This document shows, piece by piece, positions 20,146-29,604 of a DNA stretch of 64,000 nucleotides. The notes under the pieces were generated by a model. It was not told the DNA's origin. It saw nothing but the letters and a program-made list of their open reading frames with translations, and did not search any database. The translations under genes were made by a program, and so were the position numbers. Position 1 is the first letter of the stretch; the number at the start of each line of letters is the position of its first letter. Where the stretch lies: positions 4,588,001 through 4,652,000 of the forward strand of contig NZ_CP033831.1 of the NCBI RefSeq assembly GCF_003812745.1, given 5' to 3'. The stretch comes from Serratia sp. FDAARGOS_506 (GTDB lineage Bacteria; Pseudomonadota; Gammaproteobacteria; Enterobacterales; Enterobacteriaceae).

Positions 20146-21045
20146 ATGCAACATATTATCGGTATTTCTTCTCGTCGGCTGAGGATATCGGCCCTTGCGC
20201 TGCTTCTCCCGGCAATGTCCTGGGCGGCCGATACGGCGTCTCTCGCCGTAGGGCCGCAATATGACACCACCCATGTCTACGTCGAACGCGGCAAGATGGA
20301 TGCTTTTATCGACAGCATCCTGAAAACCTTCGGCGGCACCAGCACCGAACGCGTGCTGGTCAACGTCACGCCCACGCCGAGCGAAACCTACTCCCAGCTG
20401 ATACTGACGCCGGCCGGCAGCTTCTCGGTGTTCGATTTCAAAACGCCGATCCCGCACCCGTTCGGCACCGAGCGCAACGGTTTTCTGGTCAGGGATATGG
20501 ACGCCGCCATCCGCCAGGCCAGGGCTGCCGGCGCCGATGTGCAAGTTGCACCTTTCGACGATCCGATCGGCCGCGACGCGGTGATCCAGTGGCCCGGCGG
20601 CGTCAACATGCAGCTCTATTGGCACACCAAGGCGCCCAACTACAAGCCGCTGCTGAGCGTGCCGGAAAACCGCCTGTATCTCTCCGCCTACCGCGTCGAC
20701 GATTTCCTGAAAAGCTACCAGGCGTTCTCGCACGGCAAGGTCGTGAGCGACGAACTGGTCAGCGATACGGCGATCGGCCGCAGCGACAACGGCAAGATCC
20801 GTCAGATCGAACTGGACTCCCGCTTCGGCAAAACGCGCATTTTCGTCACCGACGGGCATCTGCCTTATCCGTTCGGCCATGAGCGCACCGGCTATGGCGT
20901 CGACGATCTGCCTGCCACGCTGGCCAAAGCGACGGCCAGCGGCGCGCAGGTGCTGTGGCGTTCGACGGCGGCGGAGCGCCGCGCCTCGGCGCTGGTGCGT
21001 TTCCCCGGCGGCTACATCGCCGAAATTCACCAGACGGTTAAATAA
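20146..21045 (+). CDS. Periplasmic VOC-superfamily (glyoxalase/bleomycin-resistance) protein
   Basis: 299 residues from the ATG at 20146, with AGGAGG five bases upstream and a Sec signal (SSRRLRISALALLLPAMSWA) just after it. Two vicinal-oxygen-chelate modules: residues about 35-165 (VGPQYDTTHVYVERGKMDAF ... IQWPGGVNMQLYWH) and about 180-299 (RLYLSAYRVDDF ... VRFPGGYIAEIHQ). The His/Glu pairs suggest a metal site. Secreted VOC proteins are less common than cytoplasmic ones. It has its own terminator and precedes an alginate-export-family outer-membrane protein. Substrate unknown. Confidence 0.78.
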   Translation: MQHIIGISSRRLRISALALLLPAMSWAADTASLAVGPQYDTTHVYVERGKMDAFIDSILKTFGGTSTERVLVNVTPTPSETYSQLILTPAGSFSVFDFKTPIPHPFGTERNGFLVRDMDAAIRQARAAGADVQVAPFDDPIGRDAVIQWPGGVNMQLYWHTKAPNYKPLLSVPENRLYLSAYRVDDFLKSYQAFSHGKVVSDELVSDTAIGRSDNGKIRQIELDSRFGKTRIFVTDGHLPYPFGHERTGYGVDDLPATLAKATASGAQVLWRSTAAERRASALVRFPGGYIAEIHQTVK

Positions 21046-21050
21046 ACCCA

Positions 21051-21075
21051 AGGCGCGCTGCGGCGCGCTTTTTTC
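21051..21075 (+). terminator. Terminator after VOC gene
   Basis: Six-bp GCGCGC / GCGCGC stem with TGCG loop followed by six or more Ts. It lies between the VOC and outer-membrane protein genes, so the latter depends on readthrough or its own start signal. Confidence 0.88.
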
Positions 21076-21086
21076 TTCGGATATCC

Positions 21087-22376
21087 ATGATGAAACGCAT
21101 GCTTCCCGCACTGTTGCTGTTCTCCACGCTCCCCGCCCTGGCGGCGGAACCCGCCGCTTCGCCCTGGAAAAACATCCCGTTGGGTGATGCGGCCACCTTG
21201 TCTTTCGACGGTTCACTGCGCGAGCGCTATGAATGGACGGATCAACGAGATCTGAGCGGCGGACGCGACGACACCTTCATGCAGCGCCTGCTGATTGGTG
21301 CGCGCCTCGACTATGGCGATAACTTTGGCGCCTATGTTCAGTTGGGAGCGTCACTGGCCACGCCGCGCGATCGCGGGCGCAAGCCGACCGACGAAGATCA
21401 TGCCTATCTCGGCCAGGGCTATGTAGACTTAAAACTGCCCACCGCCTACGGCCTCGGCACCCTGCGGGTCGGCCGCCAGGAGGTTGCGCTGGGTTCGCTG
21501 CACCTGATGGGCACCCGCGACGGCCCCAACGTGCGCCGTTCTTTCGACGCCATCCGTGCCAGCTGGGTCAAGGATAAAAACCGCCTCGACGCCTTTATCG
21601 GCCATCCCGTCACCCTCAAAACCGGCAGTTTCGACGACGATACCGACAACAGCCAAAAGGTGTGGGGGCTGTACGGCACCACGCCGCTGGCAGCATTGGC
21701 GTCCTCGCTCGATCTCTACACCTTCGGCTTTGAGGATAACGATACCCACTACGCGCAGCTCAGCGGGCAAGAGCGGCGCTATACCGTCGGCGCGCGCATT
21801 TTCGGCGCGGCGCAGGGGTTCGACTGGGATAATGAAGCTGCCTGGCAGTTCGGCAGCGCAGAACAGCGCGACATACGCGCTTGGTCAGCGTCGGCACACG
21901 CCGGGTATACGGTGAGCGACTGGCGCTGGCAACCGCGCTTCGGCGGCAAGATTGGCATCGCCAGCGGCGATAAAAACGGTCATGATGGGCAGCTCAATAC
22001 CTTTAACGCCATGTACCCCAAGCTGCCCTACCTGACCGAGAACGGGCTGGTGGCGCCGGCTAACCTGATCGCCATCCATCCTTCGGTCACGATTACGCCG
22101 TGGCAAACCCTGTCCATCGATTTCAGCTGGGACGCATTGTGGCGGCAACGCCGCGAGGATGCCTTCTACCTCGGGCCGATGCGCCCGGTGAAAGGCAGCG
22201 AGCAAGGCTCGCGCTTTATCGGCAACCAGTATCAGGTCGAAACCACCTGGACGCCGCGCAGCGATCTCCAGTTCAAGGTGGCCTATGTCTATTTCGATGT
22301 CGGCCACAGCCTGCAGCAGCATGCCGGGCTGAAGAACATGAACTTCGTGCTGGCGCAGGGTACCTACAGTTTTTAA
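21087..22376 (+). CDS. Alginate-export-family outer-membrane beta-barrel protein
   Basis: 429 residues. Signal peptide KRMLPALLLFSTLPALAAEP, then a barrel resembling the AlgE/Alginate_exp family: LSFDGSLRERYEW, RLLIGARLDYGDNFGAYVQLG, LGTLRVGRQEVALGSLHLMGTRDGPNVRRSFD, and a final strand NFVLAQGTYSF ending in Phe, as outer-membrane proteins do. Members outside Pseudomonas usually serve as anion or aromatic-acid channels rather than alginate exporters, and no alginate genes are seen here. The ATG pair at 21087/21090 has only a weak Shine-Dalgarno. Confidence 0.82.
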   Translation: MMKRMLPALLLFSTLPALAAEPAASPWKNIPLGDAATLSFDGSLRERYEWTDQRDLSGGRDDTFMQRLLIGARLDYGDNFGAYVQLGASLATPRDRGRKPTDEDHAYLGQGYVDLKLPTAYGLGTLRVGRQEVALGSLHLMGTRDGPNVRRSFDAIRASWVKDKNRLDAFIGHPVTLKTGSFDDDTDNSQKVWGLYGTTPLAALASSLDLYTFGFEDNDTHYAQLSGQERRYTVGARIFGAAQGFDWDNEAAWQFGSAEQRDIRAWSASAHAGYTVSDWRWQPRFGGKIGIASGDKNGHDGQLNTFNAMYPKLPYLTENGLVAPANLIAIHPSVTITPWQTLSIDFSWDALWRQRREDAFYLGPMRPVKGSEQGSRFIGNQYQVETTWTPRSDLQFKVAYVYFDVGHSLQQHAGLKNMNFVLAQGTYSF

Positions 22377-22382
22377 CGCCAA

Positions 22383-22408
22383 GAAAAAGGGCGCCGAACA
22401 GGGCGCCC
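22383..22408 (-). terminator. Terminator of the nitronate monooxygenase gene
   Basis: GGGCGCC / GGCGCCC stem with T-rich tail (TTTTCTT) on the minus strand, just after the stop of the downstream-oriented gene. It lies between convergent genes. Confidence 0.85.
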
Positions 22409-22416
22409 CGCCTGCC

Positions 22417-23469
22417 TTACAGCGCTTCCAACTCCGCCGCCAGGGTGGCGACCAGCTCCGCCGCCGGCATCGGCCGCGCCAGGCCCACACCCTGCCCGGC
22501 CCACAGCGACATAAATTCCCCGCGACCGGCTTTGGCAGCCGCCTGGCGAATATCGCCGGTAAGCGCGTTCTGCACGGGATAAGGCAGGATCTGCGCCTCT
22601 TCCGCGCGCATCTGCCGCATGAAATCATTGACGATGCCGCGCGCCGGGCGGCCGCTGAAGGCGCGCGTCAGGCGCGTGCTGTCATCGCCGGCGTTGCTCA
22701 GCGCCGCCCGCCAGGCGTCGGCGATGCCCGACTCCGGGCTGCACAGGAAGGCGGTGCCCAGCTGCGCCGCCTGCGCGCCCAGCAAGCGCGCCGCCGCGAT
22801 GCCGCGCCCGTTCATGATGCCCCCCGCCGCGATCACCGGGATCTTCACCGCCGCCACCACCTGCGGCAACAGGGCCATCAGGCCGACGCAGGATTGCTCG
22901 ATGTCACCGAGGAAGGTCGGGCGGTGCCCGCCCGCCTCCGAGCCCGAGACGCACACGAAGTCGGCGCCCGCCTCTTCCCAGGCGCGGGCTTCCGCCACCG
23001 TGGTGGCAGTGCCGATCACCCGCGAGCCGGCCTTTTTGAACTGCGTGACCGTAGCGCGCGGCAGCACGCCGAAGGTGAAGCTGGCCACCGGCGGCGCAGC
23101 CTCCAGCAAGGCCGCGATCTGGTCACGGTTGTTTTCGGCGAATTGGGTGGGGATCGGTGGCTCGCTCAGCCCCAGCGCTTCGCGGAACGGTCGCAGCAGG
23201 TGCTGGGCGCGCTTCAGTTCGGCGAGATCCGGGTGCTGCTCGTCAAGCAGAAACAGGTTGATGTTGAACGGCGCGGCAGTCTGCGCGCGGATCTGCTGCA
23301 CCCGTTCGAGGATCACCGCCGGTGAAAACAGCGCTGCGGCGCACGAACCCAGCGCCCCAGCGTTGCTCACCGCCACCGCCAATGCCGGCGGCGACGCGCC
23401 GTTCATCGGCCCCTGAACGATCGGATAGCGCAGCCCAAGCTCGCGGGCAAAAGCAGAAGGTACCGTCAT
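22417..23469 (-). CDS. Nitronate monooxygenase / NAD(P)H-flavin oxidoreductase family
   Basis: 350 residues from the ATG at 23469 (GGGAG about ten bases upstream). FMN-binding TIM barrel of the 2-nitropropane dioxygenase family: YPIVQGPMNGASPPALAVAVSNAG at the N-terminus, the catalytic-His motif GSEAGGHRP, and PVIAAGGIMNGRGIAAARLLGA with LGTAF for phosphate/flavin binding. It oxidises toxic alkyl nitronates such as 3-nitropropionate. Monocistronic with its own terminator. Confidence 0.87.
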   Translation of the reverse strand: MTVPSAFARELGLRYPIVQGPMNGASPPALAVAVSNAGALGSCAAALFSPAVILERVQQIRAQTAAPFNINLFLLDEQHPDLAELKRAQHLLRPFREALGLSEPPIPTQFAENNRDQIAALLEAAPPVASFTFGVLPRATVTQFKKAGSRVIGTATTVAEARAWEEAGADFVCVSGSEAGGHRPTFLGDIEQSCVGLMALLPQVVAAVKIPVIAAGGIMNGRGIAAARLLGAQAAQLGTAFLCSPESGIADAWRAALSNAGDDSTRLTRAFSGRPARGIVNDFMRQMRAEEAQILPYPVQNALTGDIRQAAAKAGRGEFMSLWAGQGVGLARPMPAAELVATLAAELEAL

Positions 23470-23565
23470 CAATGTGTCTCCCTGTGCTGACTACATTCGT
23501 CTTACGGCGGCCGCGCCGCCGAACCGACGAAAAGCATAGCACCTTCTGGCCTGTGAGCCGTGCAG

Positions 23566-25176
23566 TTAGTGCTTCGCCTGCCGCCTGTCCAGCGACAGGA
23601 AGTGATGCACCACCGGTTTCTCCGGCCCAATATGGAAGCGCAGCGCCTCCTGCTGCAGATCGGCGTCGGCGTGCGACACCCGCTGGTGCTGCCGCAGATG
23701 CTCCGCCCAGGACTCCACCAGGAACCACTCCATGATGCATTCCGGGTCGCCGGTGTGCTCGGTGATGCCCCAGGCGTAAGCGCCATCGCGGCGGCGCGCC
23801 CGCTCCAGCATCAGCAAGGTGCGCAAGAACTGCGGCCGATCCTGTTCGCGGATGCGGTATTCCACCTGAATCATCACCGGGCCGCGATCGTTCTCAACCG
23901 GCGTGTTGACCAGCGGCTCCGGCCAATGGTTCGACGGCTGCAGATCGGCCTCGCCGGTTGGCAGCCGCAGGCGGTGGAACAGCAGCCCCGCCGCCAACAG
24001 GCCGACGCCGCCGACCAGCAGCGTAGCGGCCACGCCCAACTCCTGCGCCACCAGCCCCCACAGCAGGCTGCCCGCCGCCATCGCACCGTTGAACACCATC
24101 AGGTAGATGGCCAGGCCGCGGCCGCGCACCCAATTGGGCAGCACGCCCTGCGCCGCACCGTTGAGCGTGGTCAGCGCGATAATCCAGCCGGCGCCCAGCA
24201 CCAACAGCAGCACCACCGCCAGCCACTGCGGCGGCGCCAGCGACAGGGCCGCCATCACCACGGCGGTGAGCACCGCCGCCAGCAGCACCAGCCCGTCGGC
24301 GTTGAGCCGCTGGCGCAGGCGCGGCAGCACGATCGCCCCGAGGATCGCCCCGGCGCCTACCGCCCCCAGCAGCACGCCGTAAAAACCGGCGCTACCGCCC
24401 AGCATGCGACGCGCCACCAGCGGCAGCAGCGCCCAGACCGAGCTGGAAAAGGCGAAGAACACCGCCGCCCGCAGCAGCACCACGTGCAGCTCGCGGCTGG
24501 AACGGGCATAGCGCAGGCCGGCGCGGAAGGCGCCGAAGAAGTGTTCCGACAGGCCGCTGTCCTCCACCTTCGGCCGCTTCCACCACAGCAGTGCCGCGAT
24601 CACCAGCACATAGCTCATCACGTCCGCGCCGTAGGCCGCGCCGGCGCCGAAGCTGGCCAGCAGCAGGCCACCGGCCGCCGGGCCGATGGAGCGGGCGATG
24701 TTAATGCCCAGCGAGTTCAGCGCCACGGCGTTTTTCAGCTCGGTGCGCGGCACCAGCTCCGGCACGATAGCCTGCCAGGTCGGCCCCATCAGCGCCGCAC
24801 CGATGCCGCCGACGAAGGTCAGCGCCAGCAGGTATTCCACCGTCAACGCACCGGTCTGCGACAGCACCAACAGGCTGCCACTGACGCAGGCCAGCAGAAT
24901 TTGCACGAAGATCAGAAAGCGCCGCCGGTCGAGGATGTCCGACAATACCCCGGCCGGGATCGCCAGCAGGAATACCGGCAACGTGGCGGCGGTTTGCATC
25001 AGCGCCACCGCCGAGGGGTTGCTCGACAGGTCGGTGATCAGCCACGAACTGGCGACATCACGCATAAAGCTGCCGACGTTGCCGAGCACCGTGGCACCCC
25101 ACAGCACCGCAAATAATGGGATTTTCAGCGGTGCGAAGCCGCCCGCCGCCGCCTTGTTTTCCGTCTGTTCAGCCAT
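23566..25176 (-). CDS. MFS_3-family transporter with C-terminal monooxygenase-like domain
   Basis: 536 residues. About residues 15-410 form a 12-TM MFS_3 transporter related to enterobactin exporter EntS (LWGATVLGNVGSFMRDVASSWLI; RRRFLIFVQILLACVSGSLL). The remaining 110 or so residues form a soluble ferredoxin-like fold (VMIQVEYRIREQDRPQFL ... YAWGITEHTGDPECIMEWF), a known C-terminal extension of this subfamily. Its start overlaps the DoxX stop by eight bases, so hydrolase-DoxX-MFS form one coupled operon. Substrate unknown. Confidence 0.85.
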   Translation of the reverse strand: MAEQTENKAAAGGFAPLKIPLFAVLWGATVLGNVGSFMRDVASSWLITDLSSNPSAVALMQTAATLPVFLLAIPAGVLSDILDRRRFLIFVQILLACVSGSLLVLSQTGALTVEYLLALTFVGGIGAALMGPTWQAIVPELVPRTELKNAVALNSLGINIARSIGPAAGGLLLASFGAGAAYGADVMSYVLVIAALLWWKRPKVEDSGLSEHFFGAFRAGLRYARSSRELHVVLLRAAVFFAFSSSVWALLPLVARRMLGGSAGFYGVLLGAVGAGAILGAIVLPRLRQRLNADGLVLLAAVLTAVVMAALSLAPPQWLAVVLLLVLGAGWIIALTTLNGAAQGVLPNWVRGRGLAIYLMVFNGAMAAGSLLWGLVAQELGVAATLLVGGVGLLAAGLLFHRLRLPTGEADLQPSNHWPEPLVNTPVENDRGPVMIQVEYRIREQDRPQFLRTLLMLERARRRDGAYAWGITEHTGDPECIMEWFLVESWAEHLRQHQRVSHADADLQQEALRFHIGPEKPVVHHFLSLDRRQAKH

Positions 25177-25594
25177 CCGTTCGCTCCTTCAAATCGTTAA
25201 ATGCCACCAGCAACAGCGCGCCGGCCAGCCCGAGGTGTTCAAAAAATCCGTTCATCATCTGGCCGCGCTCCGCCCCGTCGAACTGCCAGAACGGATTGGC
25301 CATCAGCGTCGCCATCAGGGTAAAACCGGCCAGCGCCAACGCGCCGAGCCAGCGATAAAAGCCGCTCAAGATCAGCGCCGACGCCGCCAGTTCGAGCAGC
25401 GTCACCAGCACGGCGAACAGCGCCGCCGGCTGCAAACCGAAGTGGATCATCTCGGCAACCGCCCCTTCGACGTTCAGCGCCTTGACCAATCCCCCCTGGA
25501 TGTAGGCGGCGCAAATCGCGAGCAGCAATAGCCAACGCACCGCAGGCGCATGCAGCCGCTGCGCGCAGCGGGCGGCGATAGCAGTCAGGTTCAT
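25169..25594 (-). CDS. DoxX-family inner-membrane protein
   Basis: 141 residues with four predicted TM helices (RWLLLLAICAAYIQGGLVKAL; FAVLVTLLELAASALILSGF; LGALALAGFTLMATLMANPFW; LGLAGALLLVAFND). The LVKAL and ANPFW segments are usual in DoxX/SURF4-like proteins linked to oxidative stress or quinone chemistry. Start ATG has AAGGGGG upstream. It sits between the hydrolase (nine-base gap) and the MFS gene (eight-base overlap). Confidence 0.82.
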   Translation of the reverse strand: MNLTAIAARCAQRLHAPAVRWLLLLAICAAYIQGGLVKALNVEGAVAEMIHFGLQPAALFAVLVTLLELAASALILSGFYRWLGALALAGFTLMATLMANPFWQFDGAERGQMMNGFFEHLGLAGALLLVAFNDLKERTDG

Positions 25595-25603
25595 CGCGCC
25601 CCC

Positions 25604-26434
25604 TTAAAACGGCGAATTCTGGATAAAGGCCAGCAGATCGGCGTTGAAGCGATCGGGATCGATCTGCACCAGGCCGTGCGCACCGCCAGCGTAAACATTC
25701 AGCTCCGCCTGTTGCATAAGCTTAGCGGCTTTCAGCGCCGAGGCGCCGATCGGCACGATCTGATCGGCGTCGCCGTGTACCAGCAGCGTCGGTTTGTCGA
25801 TCGCCAACAGATCGGCGGTGTAGTCCACTTCGGAGAATGCGCTCACGCTGTCGTACTGCCCTTTCACGCCGCCCTGCATGCCCATCAGCCAGAAGTGGTC
25901 GATCAGCCCCGCATTGCTCTCCACCTCGTCGCAGCGGAAGCCGTAGAACGGCACCGCCAGATCTTTAAGGAACTGCGAGCGGTTGCCCGCCACGCCGCTG
26001 CGAATACCGTCGAAGGCCGCCATCGGCGCGCCTTCCGGGTTGGTCGGCGTTTGCAGCATCAGCGGCGGCACGGCGCCCACCAGCACCACCTTCGCCACCC
26101 GATCGCTGCCGTGGCGGCTGATGTAGCGCGCCACTTCGCCGCCGCCGATGGCGTGGCCGACCAGAATCAGATCACGCAGATCCAGCGTTTCGATCAGCAG
26201 AGCCAGATCGTCGGCGTATTGGTTAATGTCGTTGCCGTGCCAGGTCTGATCGGAACGGCCGTGGCCGCGGCGATCGTGGGCGATCACGCGGAACCCGCTC
26301 TGGCCGAAAAACAGCAGCTGGTTGTCCCAGGCGTCGGCGGACAGCGGCCAACCGTGGGAGAACAGGATCGGCTGGCCGCGGCCCCAATCCTTATAGAAAA
26401 TGCGCGCGCCATCGTGCGCGGTGAGGGTGCTCAT
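25604..26434 (-). CDS. Chloroperoxidase-like alpha/beta hydrolase lacking the nucleophile Ser
   Basis: 276 residues, clearly homologous over its full length to the protein at 14708-15538 (FYKDWG, SHGWPLSADAWD, IAHDRRGHGRSDQ, HGDADQIVP, GAHGLVQ). The nucleophile elbow reads GHAIGGGEV: residue 95, Ser in the paralog, is Ala here (codon GCC). The acid and His remain. On family knowledge, Ser-dependent esterase activity should be lost, so this may be a pseudoenzyme, a binding protein or a subtly different catalyst. First gene of a three-gene operon with DoxX and an MFS_3 transporter. Confidence 0.87.
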   Translation of the reverse strand: MSTLTAHDGARIFYKDWGRGQPILFSHGWPLSADAWDNQLLFFGQSGFRVIAHDRRGHGRSDQTWHGNDINQYADDLALLIETLDLRDLILVGHAIGGGEVARYISRHGSDRVAKVVLVGAVPPLMLQTPTNPEGAPMAAFDGIRSGVAGNRSQFLKDLAVPFYGFRCDEVESNAGLIDHFWLMGMQGGVKGQYDSVSAFSEVDYTADLLAIDKPTLLVHGDADQIVPIGASALKAAKLMQQAELNVYAGGAHGLVQIDPDRFNADLLAFIQNSPF

Positions 26435-26576
26435 GACGTGTTCCCCGCTCGGTATTGAATTGGATTTTGTACCGGGTAACAGTACGGCACGCGCAAAGGC
26501 AGTGATAACGGAATAATTTTCGCATGATCGCGAGTTTTTTTGCTGAAGAGGCCGGCGTCGCCGCCGGCGTAAAACG

Positions 26577-27971
26577 TCAGATGTTTTCCAGATCGATACC
26601 GCGCGTTTTCGGGCCGAACAGCCCGATCACCAGCATCACGATCAGCATGCTGGCGACGATAAACGCGATCACCCCCAGCGAGCCGCCGTACTGCAAGATA
26701 ATGCCGATGATGATGCTGCTGAATACGGTCGACAGGCGGCTGAAAGAGTAGCAGAAGCCGACGGCGCGGGCGCGAATGTGGGTCGGGAAGATCTCGGATT
26801 GATAGGAGTGGTAGCTGTAGGTCAGCCAGGCGTTGGACCAGGTGATGAAGAAGCCGCACAGGATCAGCCACAGCGGGTTGTTCTGCAGCGCGAACAGCGA
26901 GCCGAAGATCACCGTTACCAGGCACGACAACACGATCTGCCACTTGTTCTCCATCTTGTCAGCATAGAAGCTGCACAGCAGCGAGCCCAGCGGGTAGGCC
27001 AACGTGATGAAGAAAGCGTACAGCAGGCTGTGGGTGACCGAAGCGCCCTTGCCCGACAACAGCGCCGGCAGCCAGTTGCCGAAACCGAAGAAGCCGATGG
27101 CCTGAAAGAAATTCATCACCACCAGCATCAGCGTGCGATCGCGGTACTGCGGCGCCCAGATGTCGCGAAAGCGGCCGCGCAGCGGCGCACCCTCGGCATC
27201 GTCAACCGGGCGCGACGGAAAGTCCGCAGGCGCCACGCCGCAGCGCCGTTCCATATCCCGCATCACCAGCCGGGCCTGCGCATAGCGCCGCTGCTGCACC
27301 AGCCAACGCGGCGATTCCGGCAACCCCTTGCGCACCAACCAGATCACCAGCGAGGCCAGCGCGCCGGCGATCACCACATAGCGCCAGCCGCTCAGGCCCC
27401 AAATCGTCTGTGGCACCAGCCACCAGGACATCAGCGCCACCGCCGGCACCGACAGAAACTGCACGAAGAACGCGAAGGCAAAAGCCCGGGTGCGCAGATG
27501 CGCAGGCACCCACTCCGTCAGGTAGGTATCGATGGTCACCAGCTCGATGCCGAGCCCGACGCCCACCAGAAAGCGCAGAAAGATCACCCACTCCGCCTGC
27601 TGTTGAAACGCCAGCAGCAGCGAGAAGGCACCATACCAGATCAGAGCGAACATGAAGGTGGCGCGGCGGCCGAAACGATCGGCGTACGGGCTCAGCAGGC
27701 TGGCGCCGACGAACAGGCCGAGAAAGGTGGCGGAAGCGAAGGCCGCCTGGTCCGACACGCCGAAGACGCCCTGTGCGCCGGTGTGGAAAATGCCGTCGGC
27801 GATAAGACCGGTGCTGATATAGCCGGTCTGGAACAGATCGTAGAGTTCGAAAAAGCCGCCCAGCGACAGCAGAATGATAAAGCGCCACAGGCCGGCCGAC
27901 GCGGGCAAGGCGTCGATTCTGGCCGCCAAATCCCGCGCATGGATCGGCGACGCCGCTACAGAGTCACTCAC
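26577..27971 (-). CDS. MFS metabolite:H+ symporter (sugar-porter/SV2-like)
   Basis: 464 residues, 12 predicted TM helices. The start is a GTG at 27971 with GAGG six bases upstream. Family marks: GGFFELYDLFQTGYI in TM1, the A-motif YADRFGRRATF, RFLVGVGLGIELVTIDTYLTEWVP (TM4), PESPRWLVQQRR before the central loop, and FPTHIRARAVGFCYSFSRL in the second half. It resembles importers for aromatic acids or small organic acids. It stands alone; substrate not evident. Confidence 0.85.
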   Translation of the reverse strand: MSDSVAASPIHARDLAARIDALPASAGLWRFIILLSLGGFFELYDLFQTGYISTGLIADGIFHTGAQGVFGVSDQAAFASATFLGLFVGASLLSPYADRFGRRATFMFALIWYGAFSLLLAFQQQAEWVIFLRFLVGVGLGIELVTIDTYLTEWVPAHLRTRAFAFAFFVQFLSVPAVALMSWWLVPQTIWGLSGWRYVVIAGALASLVIWLVRKGLPESPRWLVQQRRYAQARLVMRDMERRCGVAPADFPSRPVDDAEGAPLRGRFRDIWAPQYRDRTLMLVVMNFFQAIGFFGFGNWLPALLSGKGASVTHSLLYAFFITLAYPLGSLLCSFYADKMENKWQIVLSCLVTVIFGSLFALQNNPLWLILCGFFITWSNAWLTYSYHSYQSEIFPTHIRARAVGFCYSFSRLSTVFSSIIIGIILQYGGSLGVIAFIVASMLIVMLVIGLFGPKTRGIDLENI

Positions 27972-28113
27972 CGTTAACCTCGCATTAACATTTTTGATGA
28001 CTTTCTATGCTAGCGAAGCGGCGTCGGAGTTAAATTTTTAATTAGCAGACTATGAAAAAAAGTTAAGCATAAAACGCTGCAGCAGCCTGTTTTATCGCAG
28101 GAAAATACAGCGC

Positions 28114-28134
28114 GGGATGCCGCAGCGGCATCCC
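28114..28134 (-). terminator. Hairpin downstream of sotB
   Basis: A perfect 9-bp stem GGGATGCCG / CGGCATCCC with a three-base loop, 11 bases after the sotB stop. The T tract follows only after several bases, so it is a weak or factor-assisted terminator. Confidence 0.55.
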
Positions 28135-28145
28135 GAATCGGTGGC

Positions 28146-29336
28146 TTAACGGCTGGGGTGCTGCTGCAGCCGTTCGCTGCGGTAGAAGTTCAGCAGGCAC
28201 CAGCCGAGGGCGATCAGCGCCAGCGGCGCGGCAACGAAGCCGATGTTGCCCATGCCCAGATGCAGGCTCACCTGGTTGCCCAGAAGCGCGCCGCTGCCGA
28301 TGCCGAAGTTGTACAGGCCGGAGAAGATCGCCATCGCCACGTCGGTGGCGTCCGGCGCCAGACTCAGCACTTTGGCCTGCATCGACAGACCGATGGCCAT
28401 GATCGCCATGCCCCAGAAGATGCACAGCACCGTCAGGTGGCTTTCGCTGCCGGCGGCCGGCAACAACAGCAGCAGGCTCAAGGCCAGCAGCGCGATGGCA
28501 CCGATAAAGAAACCGGAAGGAAAACGCTCGCTGTAGTGGCTGAACAGCAGGCTGCCGACGATGCCGGCGGCGCCGAACAGCAGCAGCATCAGCGTGGTGA
28601 AGTTCTCCGACAGCCCGGCCACGGTCTGGATAAACGGCTCGATGTAGCTGTAGGCGGTGAAATGCGCCGTCACCACGATGACGGTCAGCATGTACAGCGC
28701 CACCAGCGCCGGGCGTTTGAACAACAGCGGCACGCTGGCCAGCGAACCGGAGTGTTCGCTTTTCAGCACCGGCAGCAGACGCCACAGCAGCACCAGCGCC
28801 AGGGTGGCGCACACCGCGATGCCGATAAAGGTCATGCGCCAGCCGAGCAGCTGCCCCACCACCCGCCCGAGCGGCAGCCCGAGCACCATCGCCAGCGCGG
28901 TGCCGCCCGCCAGCAGGCTCAGCGCCTGGGCTTTCTTGCCCGGTGGCGCCACGCGGATCGCCAGCGAGGCGGTGATTGACCAGAACACCGAGTGCGCCAG
29001 CGCCACGCCGGCGCGCGAGATGACTAATGTGGTGAAGTTCCAGGCCACGGCGGTCAGCACGTGGCTGGCGATAAACAGCATGAACACGCCGATCAGCAGC
29101 TTGCGGCGCTCGATTTTGCTGGTCAGCAGCATGCACGCCAACGAGGCGGCGGCGACGATCCAGGCATAAATGGTAATAATCAGGCCGACCTGTTCGGTTT
29201 GCATCGAGAAGCTGGCGGCGATATCGCTCAGCAGACCGACCGGAATAAATTCGGTGGTGTTGAAGATAAAGGCCGAGACGGCGAGGATAACCACGCGCAA
29301 CCAGGCGGTTGAGCGCGAAACGGGAGCGTGTTCCAT
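28146..29336 (-). CDS. sotB: Sugar efflux transporter SotB
   Basis: 396 residues from the ATG at 29336; a longer in-frame extension starting at a TTG is rejected. It matches E. coli SotB (YdeA) closely from memory: [76 protein letters not shown] and [17 protein letters not shown]. It exports arabinose, IPTG and related sugars by proton antiport in the inner membrane. Shine-Dalgarno is weak. Divergent from the hydroxylase-like gene. Confidence 0.92.
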   Translation of the reverse strand: MEHAPVSRSTAWLRVVILAVSAFIFNTTEFIPVGLLSDIAASFSMQTEQVGLIITIYAWIVAAASLACMLLTSKIERRKLLIGVFMLFIASHVLTAVAWNFTTLVISRAGVALAHSVFWSITASLAIRVAPPGKKAQALSLLAGGTALAMVLGLPLGRVVGQLLGWRMTFIGIAVCATLALVLLWRLLPVLKSEHSGSLASVPLLFKRPALVALYMLTVIVVTAHFTAYSYIEPFIQTVAGLSENFTTLMLLLFGAAGIVGSLLFSHYSERFPSGFFIGAIALLALSLLLLLPAAGSESHLTVLCIFWGMAIMAIGLSMQAKVLSLAPDATDVAMAIFSGLYNFGIGSGALLGNQVSLHLGMGNIGFVAAPLALIALGWCLLNFYRSERLQQHPSR

Positions 29337-29604
29337 GGTAAACAAAATCCGGACAGGTGCGGGCAAGTAGCGATATTTTAACCAACCGGCTCGCTAAATG
29401 CGATATGCGTCACACTTTAATTGTGTGGTTTTTTTCGCCGCATTTCGACACATTCGCAGACACACGGTTGCACAAATGCTGTGCTAATCTATTGAAGCGT
29501 ACCAATTTTTCCTGCCGCTCTTCCCCTACGGCCGCCGCAGACGACGCGCCGCGCCGAAGAACCGCGCGCAGTGTCCATTTGGCGTTTTCTGAGGCGAGGT
29601 CATT

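Noticed and set aside
21087..22376. Alginate exporter function for the outer-membrane protein
   Set aside because: Only the barrel family matches; no alginate polymerase or modification genes are nearby, so a channel for small anions is more likely.
23560..25116. 518-codon plus-strand frame opposite the MFS_3 gene
   Set aside because: Gln/Arg/His-rich nonsense translation; the minus strand has a complete transporter.
28063..29385. 440-codon minus-strand frame overlapping sotB
   Set aside because: Out-of-frame shadow of sotB on the same strand; sotB aligns with its E. coli counterpart over its full length.
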